A DNA stretch of 32,481 nt, from assembly GCA_945873115.1 (NCBI GenBank), contig CAMCBT010000019.1:1-32481 (forward strand). The letters are read 5' to 3'. Within the stretch, counting starts at the first letter, position 1, and each line of letters starts with the position of its first letter. This document shows positions 20,859 to 29,419 of the stretch, piece by piece. The notes under the pieces were generated by a model. The model saw nothing but the letters and a program-made list of their open reading frames with translations, had not been told where the DNA came from and ran no database searches. Both the position numbers and the translations under genes were made by a program. The stretch comes from an uncultured Mitsuokella sp. (lineage in GTDB: Bacteria; Bacillota; Negativicutes; Selenomonadales; Selenomonadaceae).

Positions 20859-22780
20859 TCCCGAGCCGCCCTCCGGCGGCGCAGCTGCAGCGCGAGAATC
20901 GCGACGAAGAGCAGGAGGCCGCAGGCATCCGTCACGAGCCCCGGCTTGATGAGCAGAAGCCCCCCCACGATGAGGAGCACCCGCTCTGCCTTCCGGCAGT
21001 TATCCGCAAGGTACCCGATGAGGGACGAGGACAGGGCCACCATGCCGATAAGAGCCGAGAGGGTGGCGAGGATGACGCTCACGGGAGTCGCCTCCACCAT
21101 GAGGAGCTCCGGTGCATAGACGAACATATAGGGGATGATGAAGGCCGCTATGGCAAGCTTCGACGCGTTGATACCCGTCTTCAGGGGGTTGCCTCCCGCG
21201 ATGCCCGCGCCGGCAAAGGCAGCGAGAGCCACCGGCGGCGTCACGTCGGCGATAATGCCGAAGTAGAAGACGAACATGTGGGCGCAGAGCACCGGCACCC
21301 CCAGCTGGATGATGGCCGGCGCCGCAATGGTGGAGGTGATGACGTAGTTCGCCGTGGTGGGCACGCCCATGCCCAGGATGATGGCCGTAATCATGGTGAA
21401 GACCATGGTGGGGAACAGCATGCCGCCGGAGAGGTCGAGAAGCCCCGAGGCGAGCTTCAGGCCGATGCCCGTCTTCGTGACGACGCCGATGATGATGCCG
21501 GCCGCCGCACAGGCCACCAGGACGGAGAGCACACCCTTGGCACCCAAGATGAGACCATCCAGAATCTCGATGGGCTTCATGCGGGTGGATTTCCGAAGGG
21601 CGGAGCAAATAATCGAGAGGAAGATGGCCACGAGGGCTGCCCGCATGGGCGTGTAGCCGGAGACGAGAAGATAGACGATGATGATGAGCGGGAGCGCGAG
21701 ATGGCCCCGCTCTTTTAGTATGGAGAAAATGGAGGGAAGCTCGCTGCGGGGGATGCCCTTCAGGTTCTCCCGCTTTGCCTCGAAGTGGACGCCGAGCCAG
21801 ACGCCGGCGAAGTAGAGGAAGGCCGGCACGATGGCCGCCTTGACAATCTCGATGTAGGGCACGCCGATGAACTCTGCCATGAGGAAGGCCGCAGCGCCCA
21901 TGACCGGCGGCATGAGCTGTCCGCCCGTGGAGGCCGCCGCCTCGACGGCGCCGGCGAAGTTCTTGTGGTATCCGAGCTTCTTCATCATGGGGATGGTGAG
22001 CGACCCGGTGCCCACGACGTTTGCCACGGAGCTGCCGGAGACGGTGCCCATGAGGCCGGAGGAAAGGACGGCCACCTTCGCAGGGCCGCCGCTGGCCCAG
22101 CCGGCAATGGAGTTCGCAAGGTCAATGAAGAACTTGCCAAGGCCCGTAGCCTCAAGATAGGCACCGAAGAGGATAAAGAGGAAGATAAACGTGGAGGAGA
22201 CGCCCAAGGGGATGCCGAAAACGCCCTCCGTGGTGAAGAAGAGGTGGCTCACGAGCTGGGCCGGCGTCAGGCCGCGATGGGCCAGCACACCGGGCATGTA
22301 GGGCCCGAGGAAAGCGTAGGCGAGGAACGCCAGCACGACGCAGACCATGGGAAGCCCCACGACGCGGCGGGCGGCCTCGATGACGAGGAGGACGCCCGCG
22401 CAGCCCACCACCATGTCCACATCGGTGGCACGACCGGAGCGCAGCACCAGATCCTGGTACTGGACGACGATATAGCCGGGAGCCGCCGCGCCGAGGATGG
22501 CGAGGACGAGGTCCAGCGGGTGAAGCCGTGTGCGGGACCAAGATTTCTTCGTCGGGTACAGGAGGTACACGAGGCAGAGGCCGAAGCCCAGATGCACGGC
22601 CCGCTGGAGCTGGGCGTCCAGGACGCCGAAGGTGGCAGTATAGATCTGGAACACGGAGAAGGCAATGGCAATCGCCCCGACGATTTTCGCCATCACCCCC
22701 GTATACATCATGGTGTCGGTGTCTTTCTCATACTCCTTCAGGATATCCTCCGCCGACCGTTTCACCGGCTTTTCTGCCAT
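20855..22780 (-). CDS. TAXI-TRAP transporter fused permease (DctQ-DctM type)
   Basis: A large hydrophobic protein of about 641 residues with four N-terminal membrane segments (small-subunit part) joined to a 12-14 segment large subunit. This is the fused arrangement of TAXI transporters. Typical large-subunit motifs include SGSSVANVVGTGSLTIPMMKK, in part, and GMGVPTTANYVI. It moves a solute, probably a carboxylate or amino acid, with Na+ or H+. The ATG at 22780 begins two bases after the DUF1850 stop; a longer in-frame start at 22813 lies inside that gene. It is the last gene of a three-gene operon. Confidence 0.93.
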   Translation of the reverse strand: MAEKPVKRSAEDILKEYEKDTDTMMYTGVMAKIVGAIAIAFSVFQIYTATFGVLDAQLQRAVHLGFGLCLVYLLYPTKKSWSRTRLHPLDLVLAILGAAAPGYIVVQYQDLVLRSGRATDVDMVVGCAGVLLVIEAARRVVGLPMVCVVLAFLAYAFLGPYMPGVLAHRGLTPAQLVSHLFFTTEGVFGIPLGVSSTFIFLFILFGAYLEATGLGKFFIDLANSIAGWASGGPAKVAVLSSGLMGTVSGSSVANVVGTGSLTIPMMKKLGYHKNFAGAVEAAASTGGQLMPPVMGAAAFLMAEFIGVPYIEIVKAAIVPAFLYFAGVWLGVHFEAKRENLKGIPRSELPSIFSILKERGHLALPLIIIVYLLVSGYTPMRAALVAIFLSIICSALRKSTRMKPIEILDGLILGAKGVLSVLVACAAAGIIIGVVTKTGIGLKLASGLLDLSGGMLFPTMVFTMITAIILGMGVPTTANYVITSTIAAPAIIQLGVPVLCAHMFVFYFGIIADVTPPVALAAFAGAGIAGGNPLKTGINASKLAIAAFIIPYMFVYAPELLMVEATPVSVILATLSALIGMVALSSSLIGYLADNCRKAERVLLIVGGLLLIKPGLVTDACGLLLFVAILALQLRRRRAARD

Positions 22781-22782
22781 TC

Positions 22783-23265
22783 CTATCTTCCTTTCAATAA
22801 AACCATCTTCCACGCAGGAAGAATTTCAATATCTATGCGGGTTCCCGGCTTATAGACCTCGTAAAGGGGGTACTCCCTTGCTCCCAAAGTCACCTGGAGC
22901 CTTGTCCCAACGCCTGTCCTGACAGAAAGCCTCGGGAAATGGCGCTCCATGTGGTCCAGCACGAAGGCGCCCTCCTCAAAATGGAACTCCCCTTCCTCAG
23001 ATAGGAAGGGGAGCCCGACGCCGAAGGAGAAATAGCGGGTGCTGTGGAGCACGAAGCCTTCTCTCTCAACGGTGAGATTTTCCTCCACCGGTGTCTTCTG
23101 CACCGAGTGGATGAAGTCTATCTGAAGTTTTTCCCCGGGGAGCGCAGGTACGGCCCCTACCCTCTCTCCCGCCGCCGTCATCACGGCGAAGGGCGAGAGG
23201 AGGGCTGCACCTGCGGCGAGGCAGGAGGCCAGCGCCAGGAGCACCAGGCGCCCTCCCCTGCTCAT
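22783..23265 (-). CDS. DUF1850 protein associated with TAXI-TRAP transport
   Basis: A 160-residue protein with a signal or anchor sequence (LVLLALASCLAAGAALL). It has the DUF1850 motifs DFIHSVQKTPVEE and RYFSFGVGLPF. DUF1850 genes commonly sit between the binding protein and permease of TAXI systems, as here; the biochemical role is unknown. The ATG overlaps the preceding stop as ATGA, so translation is coupled. Confidence 0.88.
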   Translation of the reverse strand: MSRGGRLVLLALASCLAAGAALLSPFAVMTAAGERVGAVPALPGEKLQIDFIHSVQKTPVEENLTVEREGFVLHSTRYFSFGVGLPFLSEEGEFHFEEGAFVLDHMERHFPRLSVRTGVGTRLQVTLGAREYPLYEVYKPGTRIDIEILPAWKMVLLKGR

Positions 23266-24221
23266 TCGTTAAAGAATTTCTCTGCGCCTGCGTTCATCGG
23301 GAGGGACATGCCGTTCTTTGCATTTTCCTTCTTGATGAGCTTGCCGACGGAGTGGGCTGCCTCCAGGCGGTCGAGATTCGAGAAAATCGCCTTTGCGATG
23401 GAATAGCCCATGTCATCCTCCACATTCGGAGAGGCCACCAGCATCGCCATGACGGAGACCGTCGGCACATCCTCCTCAAAGCCGGCATAGGTGCCCTTCG
23501 GGATCGTGGTCTTCGTGTAGAAGGGGTACTTGGCGACGAGGGCATCTGCCTGGGCCGCCTCCACCGGCAGAAGGCGAATCTTGTTCTGGGAGGAGATATC
23601 CTGGACAGCGGCTGTCGGATAGCCCGCCGTCAGGAAGGCGGCATCCACGTTGCCGTCCTTCAGGGCGCTGGCGCCCTCGGCGAAGGAGAGATACTGGACC
23701 TCGATATCGTCATAGGTCAGCCCATAGGCCTCGAGGATCTGGCGGGCATTGGCCTCCGCGCCGGAGCCCACGGCACCGACGGCCACCTTCTTGCCCTTTA
23801 GATCCTTGATATTCTTGATACCCGTGGACTCCAGCGTCACGAACTGGCAGGTCTCCGGATACAGGGAGGCGATGCCCTTGAGGCCCTCCACCTTCTTGTC
23901 CTTGAACATCTCCGTGCCGTTCACCGCGTAGTAGACGATATCGTTCTGGACGATGGCGAGATCGATGGAGCCATCCTTCAGCATGTTGATATTCGCCACG
24001 GAGGCGCCGGTGGACTGGGCGCTGGCGTTCATGCCCGGGATGTCCTTGTTGAGGATTTCCGCCATGGCACCGCCCAGCGGGTAGTAGGTGCCGGCCGTGC
24101 CGCCGGTGCCGATATTCAGGAATTTCTTCGACGTGTCGCCGCCGCAGCCTGCCACGAGGGCCGCCGAGGTAATCGCGACGAGTGCTATCGACGCGAGTTT
24201 TTTGAAAGCTCGAAAGTTCAT
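23262..24221 (-). CDS. TAXI-family TRAP solute-binding lipoprotein
   Basis: A 319-residue substrate-binding protein. A lipoprotein signal ends in the lipobox LVAGC (Cys26), so it is anchored in the membrane. The mature start FLNIGTGGTAGTYYPLGGAMAEIL is the TAXI hallmark, and KKVAVGAVGSGAEANARQIL is the second conserved patch. The family binds glutamate, 2-oxoglutarate or similar acids in known cases; the ligand here is not evident. It is the first gene of the operon, with AGGAGG before the ATG and a promoter at 24269-24298. Confidence 0.94.
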   Translation of the reverse strand: MNFRAFKKLASIALVAITSAALVAGCGGDTSKKFLNIGTGGTAGTYYPLGGAMAEILNKDIPGMNASAQSTGASVANINMLKDGSIDLAIVQNDIVYYAVNGTEMFKDKKVEGLKGIASLYPETCQFVTLESTGIKNIKDLKGKKVAVGAVGSGAEANARQILEAYGLTYDDIEVQYLSFAEGASALKDGNVDAAFLTAGYPTAAVQDISSQNKIRLLPVEAAQADALVAKYPFYTKTTIPKGTYAGFEEDVPTVSVMAMLVASPNVEDDMGYSIAKAIFSNLDRLEAAHSVGKLIKKENAKNGMSLPMNAGAEKFFNE

Positions 24222-24268
24222 GCCAACCGCCTCCTGTTTGTATATCTCTATGGAATATGATGTATAGA

Positions 24269-24298
24269 ATTATAACATATACTTGTGTGCGCCTGCAA
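24269..24298 (-). promoter_or_regulatory. Sigma-70 promoter of the TAXI-TRAP operon
   Basis: On the minus strand TTGCAG (24298-24293), 18 bases, TATAAT (24274-24269), about 48 bases before the ATG. Confidence 0.82.
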
Positions 24299-24339
24299 GG
24301 GATAATCTAAGAATTTTTATCATGTGGACTGTATACATG

Positions 24340-24375
24340 AAAAGCCTTCCAAAGGAACTCCTCCGGAAGGCTTCA
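24340..24375 (-). terminator. Terminator of the efflux operon
   Basis: On the minus strand AAGCCTTCC (24373-24365) pairs with GGAAGGCTT (24350-24342), followed by TTTCAT. It lies 15 bases after the permease stop. The T-run is short, so it may be of medium strength. Confidence 0.72.
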
Positions 24376-24389
24376 TTGCCATAGATTTT

Positions 24390-25601
24390 TTATTCGTACC
24401 GCAGAGCTTCGATGGGGTCGAGCTTTGCCGCCTTTCTTGCCGGATAGATGCCGAAGAAGAGGCCGATGGCCACGGCAAACGAGAAGGACACCACGATGGG
24501 AAGCCAGGTGATGCTCGTCTGCACCTTGCCGGTGCTCGCTATGGCATAGGAGGCACCGCAGCCGACCGCGATGCCGATGAGGCCGCCCACGATGCCAATG
24601 ACCATGCTCTCTATCATGAACTGCATCATGATGTTAGAGAAGGTGGCCCCCAGGGCCTTTCGGATGCCGATCTCGCGGGTGCGCTCCGTGACAGAGACCA
24701 TCATGATGTTCATGATGCCTATGCCGCCCACGAGGAGCGATATGCCCGCGATGGAGCCCAGGAGGATGGTCAGCATGGCGGTGGACTCGTTCACCGACTC
24801 GATGATGCTGGCGGTGTTGCGCACGTTGAAGTCATTTTCCTGCTTGCCCGTCAGATGGTGGCGCTGCCGCAGCAGTGTCGTGATATCCTCCTGGGCCTGG
24901 TCGATGGCATTCGTGCTCGAGGCCTGGACGCTGATGGAGCGCACGTAGTCGATGCCCTGCATGCGCTGCATGGCCGTGGTCAGTGGGATATAGATGGTAT
25001 CATCCTGGTCGTTGCCGAAGCCGGAGCTGCCCTTCGACTCCAGGAGGCCGATGACCTTGAAGGGCTGGTTCTTGATGCGGATGTTTTTGCCCACCGGGTT
25101 CTCCTCTCCAAAGAGGTTCTCCGCCACGGTGGTGCCGATGACGGCCACGCGATTCCGCTTGTCGAGATCCGTCTGGGAGAGGAAGGAGCCGCTGGCCACC
25201 GACAGGGATCGGATTTTGAGGAGCTCTGCCGTGACCCCCTCCACCGTGGTCGTCCAGTTCTGATTGCCGTAGACGGCGAGGTAGGAGGAGCTCACGGAAG
25301 GGGATACGTAGTCGATATTCTGCACCTTCGCCTTGATGGCCTGGGCATCCGAATACTTGAGCGTCTGCCGGGAGCCCGCTGTCCGAGGGCCACGAACGGA
25401 GGCGCCGGGCATGATGATGATGGTATTGGCGCCCAGGCTCTCGAAGTTCGACGTGATGCCCTTCCGGACGCCCATGCCTACGGATACCAGGGCGATGACG
25501 GCCGCCACGCCGATGATGACCCCCAGCATGGTGAGGAGCGACCGGAGCTTGTTGGCAAAGAGGGCCGTGAGGGCCATGGCAAAGCATTCCTTAAATAACA
25601 T
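24390..25601 (-). CDS. MacB-type ABC efflux permease (FtsX-like)
   Basis: A 403-residue protein with four membrane segments: one near the N-terminus (LLTMLGVIIGVAAVIALVSVGMG), a periplasmic domain of about 230 residues, and three near the C-terminus (LLGSIAGISLLVGGIGIMNIMMVSV, then two more). EIGIRKALGA is the conserved coupling loop. In MacB-type pumps this works as a mechanical device that drives the adaptor and TolC. Here the ATPase is a separate gene. It starts at 25601 inside the end of the ATPase gene, with an 11-base overlap. Confidence 0.93.
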   Translation of the reverse strand: MLFKECFAMALTALFANKLRSLLTMLGVIIGVAAVIALVSVGMGVRKGITSNFESLGANTIIIMPGASVRGPRTAGSRQTLKYSDAQAIKAKVQNIDYVSPSVSSSYLAVYGNQNWTTTVEGVTAELLKIRSLSVASGSFLSQTDLDKRNRVAVIGTTVAENLFGEENPVGKNIRIKNQPFKVIGLLESKGSSGFGNDQDDTIYIPLTTAMQRMQGIDYVRSISVQASSTNAIDQAQEDITTLLRQRHHLTGKQENDFNVRNTASIIESVNESTAMLTILLGSIAGISLLVGGIGIMNIMMVSVTERTREIGIRKALGATFSNIMMQFMIESMVIGIVGGLIGIAVGCGASYAIASTGKVQTSITWLPIVVSFSFAVAIGLFFGIYPARKAAKLDPIEALRYE

Positions 25602-26319
25602 CCATCACCGCCCCCTTTCCTTCGTCCCGGGTGATGAGGCCGTCCCGCACGAGAAGCTGGCGGCTGGCGCAGGCGGCGATTTCCGGCTCGTGGGTGACGA
25701 GGATGATGGTGCGCCCCTTCTCGTGCATGTCCTGGAAAATCTCCATGATTTCCTTCGTGGACTTCGTATCGAGATTGCCCGTGGGCTCGTCCGCCATGAT
25801 GATATGGGGGTCGTTCACCAGGGCCCGGGCGATGGCCACCCGCTGCCGCTGGCCGCCGGAGAGCTCATTTGGCTGGTGCTCCGCCCGGTCGGCGAGCCCC
25901 ACCGCCTCCAGTAAGTGCATGGCCCGCTCCCGCCGCTCCCGGGAGCCCACCCCCGCGTAGACCAAGGGCAGGGCCACGTTCTCGAGGGCCGTGATGCGTG
26001 AGAGCAGGTTGAAGTTCTGGAAGACGAAGCCGATCTTCTTGTTCCGCGTCTTTGCGAGGGCGTCGTCGGAGAGATGGGCCACCTCCTGGCCGTCCAGCTT
26101 GTAGGAGCCGGCCGTGGGCCTATCCAGGCACCCCAGGATATTCATGAGGGTGGATTTGCCGGAGCCCGACGGCCCCATGAGGGCGGCGAACTCCCCCTTG
26201 TAGATGTTCGTGGTGATGCCGGCCAGAGCCGCCACCTCCTCGCCGCCGATGGTGTAGAGCTTCCGGATGCCCTTGAGCTCTATGGTCGCATAGCGGTCTT
26301 CTTTCTTTTTCGAATCCAT
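25591..26319 (-). CDS. MacB/LolD-type ABC transporter ATPase subunit
   Basis: About 242 residues. Walker A GPSGSGKST, Q-loop FVFQNFNLL, signature LSGGQRQRVAIARAL, Walker B IIMADEPTGNLD and the H-loop VTHE are all intact. It powers the FtsX-like permease of the next gene. The ATG at 26319 has GTGAGG at good spacing. A GTG at 26331 is also in frame and directly follows the adaptor stop, so four extra residues are possible. Confidence 0.95.
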   Translation of the reverse strand: MDSKKKEDRYATIELKGIRKLYTIGGEEVAALAGITTNIYKGEFAALMGPSGSGKSTLMNILGCLDRPTAGSYKLDGQEVAHLSDDALAKTRNKKIGFVFQNFNLLSRITALENVALPLVYAGVGSRERRERAMHLLEAVGLADRAEHQPNELSGGQRQRVAIARALVNDPHIIMADEPTGNLDTKSTKEIMEIFQDMHEKGRTIILVTHEPEIAACASRQLLVRDGLITRDEGKGAVMDVI

Positions 26320-26332
26320 TGGGTACCTCACA

Positions 26333-27451
26333 TCAGAACATGGGGCCGCCCGGGTGGACGCTGGAGCTGGAGCTCGTCTTCTTCGAAGTGAGGGTTGTGA
26401 CGATTTCCTCCCCTTCGGAGAGCCCCGAGAGCACCTCCACGTAGTCGTCGCTGTAGATGCCCGTCTCGATGTAGCGGTTCTCCTGGGTGCCGTCAGGATT
26501 CTTCACCACCACGTAGGATCCCTGGGTATCCGTCCGCACGGCAGAGAGGGGGATGGCGATGGCATTTGCCCTCGTGGCCGTCTCGATATCGACCCGGGCC
26601 GTCATGCCGGGATAGAGAATCCCCTCCGGGTCATCCACGTCGAGGGTTACATAGTAATAGATGACGCTGGTGGACGAGGAGGAGGAAGAGGACGAGGAGG
26701 AGCTGGTATCCCAGGTGTTCGACGTATCCGTCTGGGAGATTTTCGACACGCGGGCCGTGAAGGTCTTTTGGGGAAAGGAGTCCACCGTGAAGGTGGCCGT
26801 CTGCCCATCCTTTATGCTGCCGATGTCCGTCTCATCCACCTTCGCCATGATCTGCTTCGTGGAGAGGTTCGCCAGCCGCATGATGACCGTCGGGTTGTCG
26901 CTGGTGGAGACGGCCATGGTGCCCACGGTCTTCGGCTCCCCCACGACGGTGCCATCGATGGGCGCGAGGATATTCGTCTCCGACGCATCCGACTGGGCCT
27001 GGCTCAGCTCGGAGACCGCCGTGTCGTAGTTCATCTGGGCATCCTCCAGCTGCTTCGCCGTGTCGGCGCCGATGCTGTAGAGGTAGCGGATGCGATCATA
27101 CTCCGCCTTTGTATTCGTCACCTTGTACTGGGCCTGGTCCCGCTTTGCCGCGTAGTCCTTCGCGTCCAGCGTCGCCACCACCTGGCCCGCCTTCACCATG
27201 TCGTTTTCCTTCACCAGGACGGAGGCGAGACGCGCCGTAATCTTCGAGCTGACCTCCACGGAGTCCACCGGGCGGATGGTGCCCGTGGCGGAGACGGTGG
27301 ACTTCAGATCCATGCGCTGGACCTGGGTGGTCTGGACAGCAGCCGCCTGCTTTGCCTCCTGCTGGCCCGTGTAGTAGCGATAGCCGCCGTAGGAGGCCCC
27401 TGCCAGGATCAGGAGGGCTATCCCCACCTTTACCTTCCAATCAATCTTCAT
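26333..27451 (-). CDS. MacA-type periplasmic adaptor (RND/HlyD family)
   Basis: A 372-residue adaptor with an N-terminal anchor (VGIALLILAGASYGGYRYY). The barrel-sandwich domain is split around a helical hairpin (about 75-150), and after it come the beta-barrel and a membrane-proximal domain. Inside the barrel region a run of 11 serines, in DTSSSS...STSVIYYYV, inserts a flexible linker. The family links a MacB pump to TolC. The ATG at 27451 with AGGAGAG upstream is chosen; it overlaps the end of the tolC-like gene by 11 bases. Confidence 0.92.
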   Translation of the reverse strand: MKIDWKVKVGIALLILAGASYGGYRYYTGQQEAKQAAAVQTTQVQRMDLKSTVSATGTIRPVDSVEVSSKITARLASVLVKENDMVKAGQVVATLDAKDYAAKRDQAQYKVTNTKAEYDRIRYLYSIGADTAKQLEDAQMNYDTAVSELSQAQSDASETNILAPIDGTVVGEPKTVGTMAVSTSDNPTVIMRLANLSTKQIMAKVDETDIGSIKDGQTATFTVDSFPQKTFTARVSKISQTDTSNTWDTSSSSSSSSSSSTSVIYYYVTLDVDDPEGILYPGMTARVDIETATRANAIAIPLSAVRTDTQGSYVVVKNPDGTQENRYIETGIYSDDYVEVLSGLSEGEEIVTTLTSKKTSSSSSVHPGGPMF

Positions 27452-28982
27452 TTGCGTTCTCTCCTGCCGTTCCTGCCATATCCCGGGCGACGCTGGCCGC
27501 ATCCACCGCGGGCACGATATCCTTCCGATCCCGCGCCTGGGCCCGTCCTGCGGGCTCTAACACCTGCTGCACCGGGGCGGTCTCTTTTTTATCGGCCTTT
27601 GCCGCTCTCTTCTCCGTCTTCGTGGTGTCGCTGCCCTCCAGGGCCCGCTTTTCCGCCGAGCCGTCCTTGACGCTCCAGAGCAGTGGTGCCAGCTGGTCGG
27701 CCGCCGCTCGCTCAGCGTCCGAGAGGGGCTCCCCCATGGCGTTTTCCACGGCGGCCTTATAGCGCACATAGTCATAGCGGGCGGAAATTTCATTGAGCCT
27801 TGCCGTGGCCAGGGACTCCTGGGCGTCGGTGATGTCCACCATGAGGCCCTCGCCTGCCCGGTACTTCTCCCGGGCGATGTAGTAGTTCTCCTCCGCCAGC
27901 TTCACAGCATTTCCTGTGGAAATAAAGCGCTCCTCGGCTTCGCGCATGTTGTAGTAGGCGGTCCGAAGGGTGAGGTCTGCCGCCTCCTTGTCCTTCTGGA
28001 GGGTGAGGCGGGCCACGTCGATGTCATTGTCCGCCGACTTCACCCGGGCCTTCGTCACGCCGCTGTCAAAGATATTCCAGGAGAGGGCCACGGTGCCCCG
28101 GATATCCTGTGTAGAGTCACCGGAGGGCTCAAAGGCGTTCGACTGGCCCGCGCTGACGCTGAAGTTCACGGAGGGCTTATAGCCTGCCTTTGCCTCCGCC
28201 AGAGACTCCTCCTTCTGCCGAAGCCTGTTCCTATCCGCCAGGATATCCTTTCGATTCCTATAGGCGTAGGCCACCGCATCCGAGAGACTGATGCCAAAGG
28301 GCGCATAGACGAAGTCCGTCGTAAGCGTCAGAGGCTCCTCCCGGTCGATGCCAAGGTAGTCCCGCAGCTTCGCCAGATCCACCTCGTAGGAATTTTGCGC
28401 CTTGATGAGGTCCTGCCGGGCGTTCGACAGCTGGACGCTCATGTCCAGCACGTCGATGCGGGCCTTCGACCCCGCCGCATAGAGGGAGGATGTGAGATCC
28501 AGGTGATCCCGGTACTTCGCCACCGTGTCCTCCCGGACGGCGATGGTCTTCTTCGCCTCCAGAGCATCGTAGTAGGCCTGGATGACGGAGAGCTTCAGAT
28601 CCTCCCGAGCCCGCTCCGTGGTGAGCCCCGCCGCATCGAGGGCCAGCTGGGCCCGTCGGATGGCCGCCTCGTTCTTGCCGCCGGAGTAGACAGGGAGCGT
28701 CCCCGTCACCGTGAGGCCGTTGCTGGACTGCCGATCGCTATCCGACTGCTTGCTGACGGATAGGCTGTCGGATAGGGAGGCGGAGAGGCTGTTTTCCCCC
28801 TTCGCCTCCTTCAGGGCCTCGGCCGCCGTGATCTCGTCCTTCTGGGTCACCCGGAGAGAGGTGTTCCCCGACAGGGCCAGCGAGATGGCGTCCGCCAGGG
28901 AAAGATCCCGTGCAAAGCAGGTGGGTGCCAGGAGAAGCGCCCCTGCCGCCAGAGCGCAGGTACGCAAAGCTATAGGCTTCAT
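27441..28982 (-). CDS. TolC-family outer-membrane efflux channel
   Basis: A 513-residue protein. A signal peptide (LAAGALLLAPTCFA) is followed by the two repeated outer-membrane efflux halves, each with long alpha-helical hairpins. These begin LSLADAISLALSGNTSL and KDILADRNRLRQKEESLAEAKAGYKPSV. The C-terminal 80 residues are charged (KTEKRAAKADKKETAP) and look disordered. It is first in the four-gene operon tolC-macA-macB ATPase-macB permease, and its presence implies an outer membrane. It might also serve the HlyD exporter at 11738. Start at 28982; an operator-like palindrome lies about 105 bases upstream. Confidence 0.93.
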   Translation of the reverse strand: MKPIALRTCALAAGALLLAPTCFARDLSLADAISLALSGNTSLRVTQKDEITAAEALKEAKGENSLSASLSDSLSVSKQSDSDRQSSNGLTVTGTLPVYSGGKNEAAIRRAQLALDAAGLTTERAREDLKLSVIQAYYDALEAKKTIAVREDTVAKYRDHLDLTSSLYAAGSKARIDVLDMSVQLSNARQDLIKAQNSYEVDLAKLRDYLGIDREEPLTLTTDFVYAPFGISLSDAVAYAYRNRKDILADRNRLRQKEESLAEAKAGYKPSVNFSVSAGQSNAFEPSGDSTQDIRGTVALSWNIFDSGVTKARVKSADNDIDVARLTLQKDKEAADLTLRTAYYNMREAEERFISTGNAVKLAEENYYIAREKYRAGEGLMVDITDAQESLATARLNEISARYDYVRYKAAVENAMGEPLSDAERAAADQLAPLLWSVKDGSAEKRALEGSDTTKTEKRAAKADKKETAPVQQVLEPAGRAQARDRKDIVPAVDAASVARDMAGTAGENANED

Positions 28983-29086
28983 CTATGCATTCACTCCATT
29001 CTTCCTTGTCAAGCATCCAGCCGCCGGCTCCCCGGCCGAGCGCCCATCCTCGGGTGCCATACTCTCCGCTGGATAAAGTGTCTTAA

Positions 29087-29104
29087 ACTATCATATAGGA
29101 CAGT
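29087..29104. promoter_or_regulatory. Operator-like palindrome upstream of the efflux operon
   Basis: ACTATCATATAGGACAGT is symmetric at 14 of 18 positions and is flanked by AGACACT direct repeats on the minus strand. It sits in an AT-rich stretch (29070-29165) where the efflux operon promoter should be. The rest of the 437-base gap between 28982 and 29420 holds only the repeat and terminator below. Confidence 0.45.
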
Positions 29105-29325
29105 GTCTCTCTTTTGATTATGTTCCAGTTAAATCTATATAAATAAAATAAAAATAATATTTCTCTTAGAGTGAGATGCCACCGAACCTCGGCGGCGTCG
29201 CCTCTACGACTGCCCCGCAAGAAACAAATATTCGCGCTCGGCGGCATCTTCCATGAAATTTTCCTGCTTCCCGGGCTGCTACGGAAGACACGCTTATCCA
29301 AAAGCAGAGAGGCCGGCGGCTGGGA

Positions 29326-29350
29326 GCAATAGGCGTATCTTCGCCACTCG
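29326..29350 (-). repeat. 3'-flanking repeat, copy 2
   Basis: On the minus strand this reads CGAGTGGCGAAGATACGCC and onward, 19 of 25 identical to copy 1 at 8297. It directly follows the T-run of the terminator below, in the same order as at copy 1. Confidence 0.6.
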
Positions 29351-29353
29351 CAC

Positions 29354-29402
29354 AAAAAGGGGGTGCTTCACATGGGAAGCTTCCCAGTGAAACACCCCCT
29401 TG
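29354..29402 (-). terminator. Rho-independent terminator of the 29420 gene
   Basis: On the minus strand AAGGGGGTGTTTCACTGGG pairs with CCCATGTGAAGCACCCCC, followed by TTTTT. It is 18 bases after the stop and close in sequence to the terminator at 8238-8292. Confidence 0.9.
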
Positions 29403-29419
29403 CAGGGCAGTCTTTGTCA

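Noticed and set aside
24324..27670. Long plus-strand open frames of over 400 codons opposite the efflux operon
   Set aside because: They mirror the MacB and MacA genes, are rich in His, Arg and Asp from reversed codons and match nothing I know.
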